Assembly: GCA_020720965.1 (NCBI GenBank)
Contig: DYNS01000027.1
Coordinates: 1-14,304 of the forward strand
Length of the DNA: 14,304 bases
DNA from: Anaerolinea sp.
Lineage (GTDB): Bacteria; Chloroflexota; Anaerolineae; Anaerolineales; Villigracilaceae
Reading direction: 5' to 3'
The notes below the pieces were generated by a model that saw only the letters and a program-made list of their open reading frames with translations, was not told the DNA's origin and made no database searches. Shown piece after piece: positions 13,092 through 14,304 of the stretch (its first letter is position 1; every line of letters starts with the position of its first letter). The position numbers were made by a program, and so were the translations under genes.

Positions 13092-14304
13092 CTAAAAGGC
13101 GCTCATTACATCCGGGATGGCTTGCAGCACATCCCCGGCGAGGACGGATGCCTCCGCCCCGACCTGCTCGGCGGCGTATAAACCGGCCTGAGCATGAATC
13201 CACGCCCCGGCGCAAGCCGCGTCAAAGGCGCTCATGCCCTGGGCGCGGAAGCCGCCAATGAGCCCGGCGAGGACATCCCCGGTTCCGGCACGCGCCAAAG
13301 CGGGGCTGGCAACCGGAACCAGAGCGGCGCGTCCATCCGGCGCGGCGATGACGGTGAAAGCGCCCTTGAGGACGACAACCTGTCCCCATTCGGCGGCGTA
13401 TTTGCGGGCAACCCCCAACCGGTCTGCCTGAATTTCTTCCACGCTTAAGCCCGTCAGGGCAGACATTTCTCCGGGGTGCGGGGTAAGGATGCTCTCCGGG
13501 GGCAGTTGTCCGCTCCAGGCTTCCTGTTTTGCCAGCAGGCGCAGCGCGTCTGCATCCAACACCAGGGCGGGCAGGGGCAGGGGTTGGGGGCTTTCCTTTT
13601 GGGCTTCGCTCCGCACAAAACCCATCGCCGGGCTAGATTTTGCCCCGGCAGGCTTGCCCGTGAGCAGGGCTTGCAAAAACTTCCCGGTCGTTTCTTCCGT
13701 CCCCATGCCCGGACCAAGCAGAAGGGCTGTGGCGCGTTCCAGGTTCTTAAAGAGGGTTTCGCTGGCGTGTTCGGCAATAAAGCCTTTGTCGTTGGGCAAA
13801 AGCAGCCAGGTTGCCTCTGGAAATTGCCCGGCGAGGGCGCTGTGCAAAGCCCCAGGGACAGCCATTTGCACCAAACCCACCCCGGCGCGGTAGGCGGCAC
13901 GTCCGGCAAGCAGCACGGCTCCGGTGTAATGGACCGAACCGGAGGCGACCATCAGCGTCCCAAACGTCCCCTTGTGCGAATCGAGGGCGCGGGGGGGCAG
14001 GGTTTCCTGCACCTCGTCCGAATCCAGCGCCCGGAGCGAGATTTGCTTCCAAGCGGGCAGGTCTTCCCTCAGCCCAATCTCCGCTACGCGCAGTTCGCCT
14101 GCCAGCTCAAAGGCAGGCAGTTTCAGCAAACCGGTTTTCACCGCGCCCATGCAAACCGTCACACTGGCGGGGATGCTCTCCGGCGCGGCTTCTCCGGTTT
14201 GGCAATCCACCCCGGAGGGGCAATCCACCGCCACCACATAAGGCGGCGACCAGGGTTGCCCGGAGATGGCGCGGTTGGCAGCCGCCAACACTCCCGCCGC
14301 ATCC
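13092..14304 (-). CDS. nnr: Bifunctional NAD(P)H-hydrate epimerase/dehydratase (5' part cut by window edge)
   Basis: The product repairs hydrated NADH and NADPH: the N-terminal half (YjeF_N type) epimerises R/S-NAD(P)HX and the C-terminal half (YjeF_C, ribokinase-like) removes water using ADP or ATP. The window enters the gene in frame at its right edge. The end of the epimerase domain is visible (YVVAVDCPSGVDCQTGEAAPE, then MGAVKTGLL), followed by the full dehydratase domain. This has HKGTFGTLMVASGSVHYTGAVLLAGRAAYRAGVGLVQMAVP, the LLLGPGMGTEE loop, LVLDADALRLLA, ILTPHPGEMSALTG, VVLKGAFTVIAAPDGR and the ATP-site loop PALARAGTGDVLAGLIGGF. All key residues of the dehydratase appear present. An extra segment of about 20 residues (AGAKSSPAMGFVRSEAQKES) sits between GPGMG and LVLDADAL, where relatives have a much shorter loop. 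The gene is functionally unrelated to the flagellar cluster and ends at its own terminator. Confidence 0.95.
   Translation of the reverse strand, partial: DAAGVLAAANRAISGQPWSPPYVVAVDCPSGVDCQTGEAAPESIPASVTVCMGAVKTGLLKLPAFELAGELRVAEIGLREDLPAWKQISLRALDSDEVQETLPPRALDSHKGTFGTLMVASGSVHYTGAVLLAGRAAYRAGVGLVQMAVPGALHSALAGQFPEATWLLLPNDKGFIAEHASETLFKNLERATALLLGPGMGTEETTGKFLQALLTGKPAGAKSSPAMGFVRSEAQKESPQPLPLPALVLDADALRLLAKQEAWSGQLPPESILTPHPGEMSALTGLSVEEIQADRLGVARKYAAEWGQVVVLKGAFTVIAAPDGRAALVPVASPALARAGTGDVLAGLIGGFRAQGMSAFDAACAGAWIHAQAGLYAAEQVGAEASVLAGDVLQAIPDVMSAF

Noticed and set aside
1..14304. CRISPR arrays, tRNA or rRNA genes, insertion sequences
   Set aside because: No regularly spaced repeats, no cloverleaf or rRNA-like stretches and no transposase motifs were seen; the window is almost fully coding.

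Overview
The window is one continuous flagellar gene cluster on the minus strand, followed at its right edge by an unrelated housekeeping gene, also on the minus strand. No plus-strand gene is supported. The DNA is GC-rich and tightly packed: most neighbouring genes overlap by four bases or are separated by exactly three. The order flbD-motA-motB-fliL-fliM-fliN-fliO-fliP-fliQ-(receiver)-fliR-flhB-flhA-flhF-(membrane protein)-fliA-(small protein)-flgF resembles the fla/che operons of Firmicutes and other mostly monoderm lineages (flbD start, sigma-28 gene near the end). A short FliN without a CheC domain and Ala/Pro-rich proteins fit a high-GC bacterium. Chloroflexota (Anaerolineae-like) is my best guess, but sequence alone does not prove it.

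Layout from right to left, in the direction of transcription. Positions 14304-13092 hold the 3' part of a bifunctional NAD(P)H-hydrate repair enzyme, ended by a strong intrinsic terminator (13044-13075). A 130-base gap (12920-13049) should hold the flagellar operon promoter; only a weak extended -10 candidate is visible. The motor block follows: flbD (swrD-like, GTG start), motA, motB and fliL. Next come the switch and C-ring genes fliM and fliN, then the export gate genes fliO, fliP and fliQ. A stand-alone receiver protein is inserted before fliR, then come flhB and flhA. The regulatory and placement block is flhF, an unknown two-helix membrane protein where flhG often sits, the sigma-28 factor FliA, and a 120-residue protein with a C-terminal helix-turn-helix-like end. 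The last gene is a rod protein of the FlgF/FlgG family, running off the left edge.

The genes would jointly build and power a flagellum. FliP, FliQ, FliR, FlhB and FlhA (with FliO) form the export gate. FliM and FliN form the rotor switch. MotA and MotB form the stator, with FliL and FlbD supporting its output. FlhF sets assembly site, FliA switches on late genes, and FlgF/FlgG forms the rod. No flgM, flhG or chemotaxis kinase gene is present in the window.

Most deserving of a second look are: the receiver between fliQ and fliR, whose phospho-acceptor Asp is replaced by Glu; a perfect 14-bp inverted repeat spanning the fliR start codon; the 120-residue protein at the SwrB position after fliA; the membrane protein in the flhG position; a lipobox in the FliP signal peptide; and an Asp-to-Asn change in the MotB peptidoglycan-binding motif.
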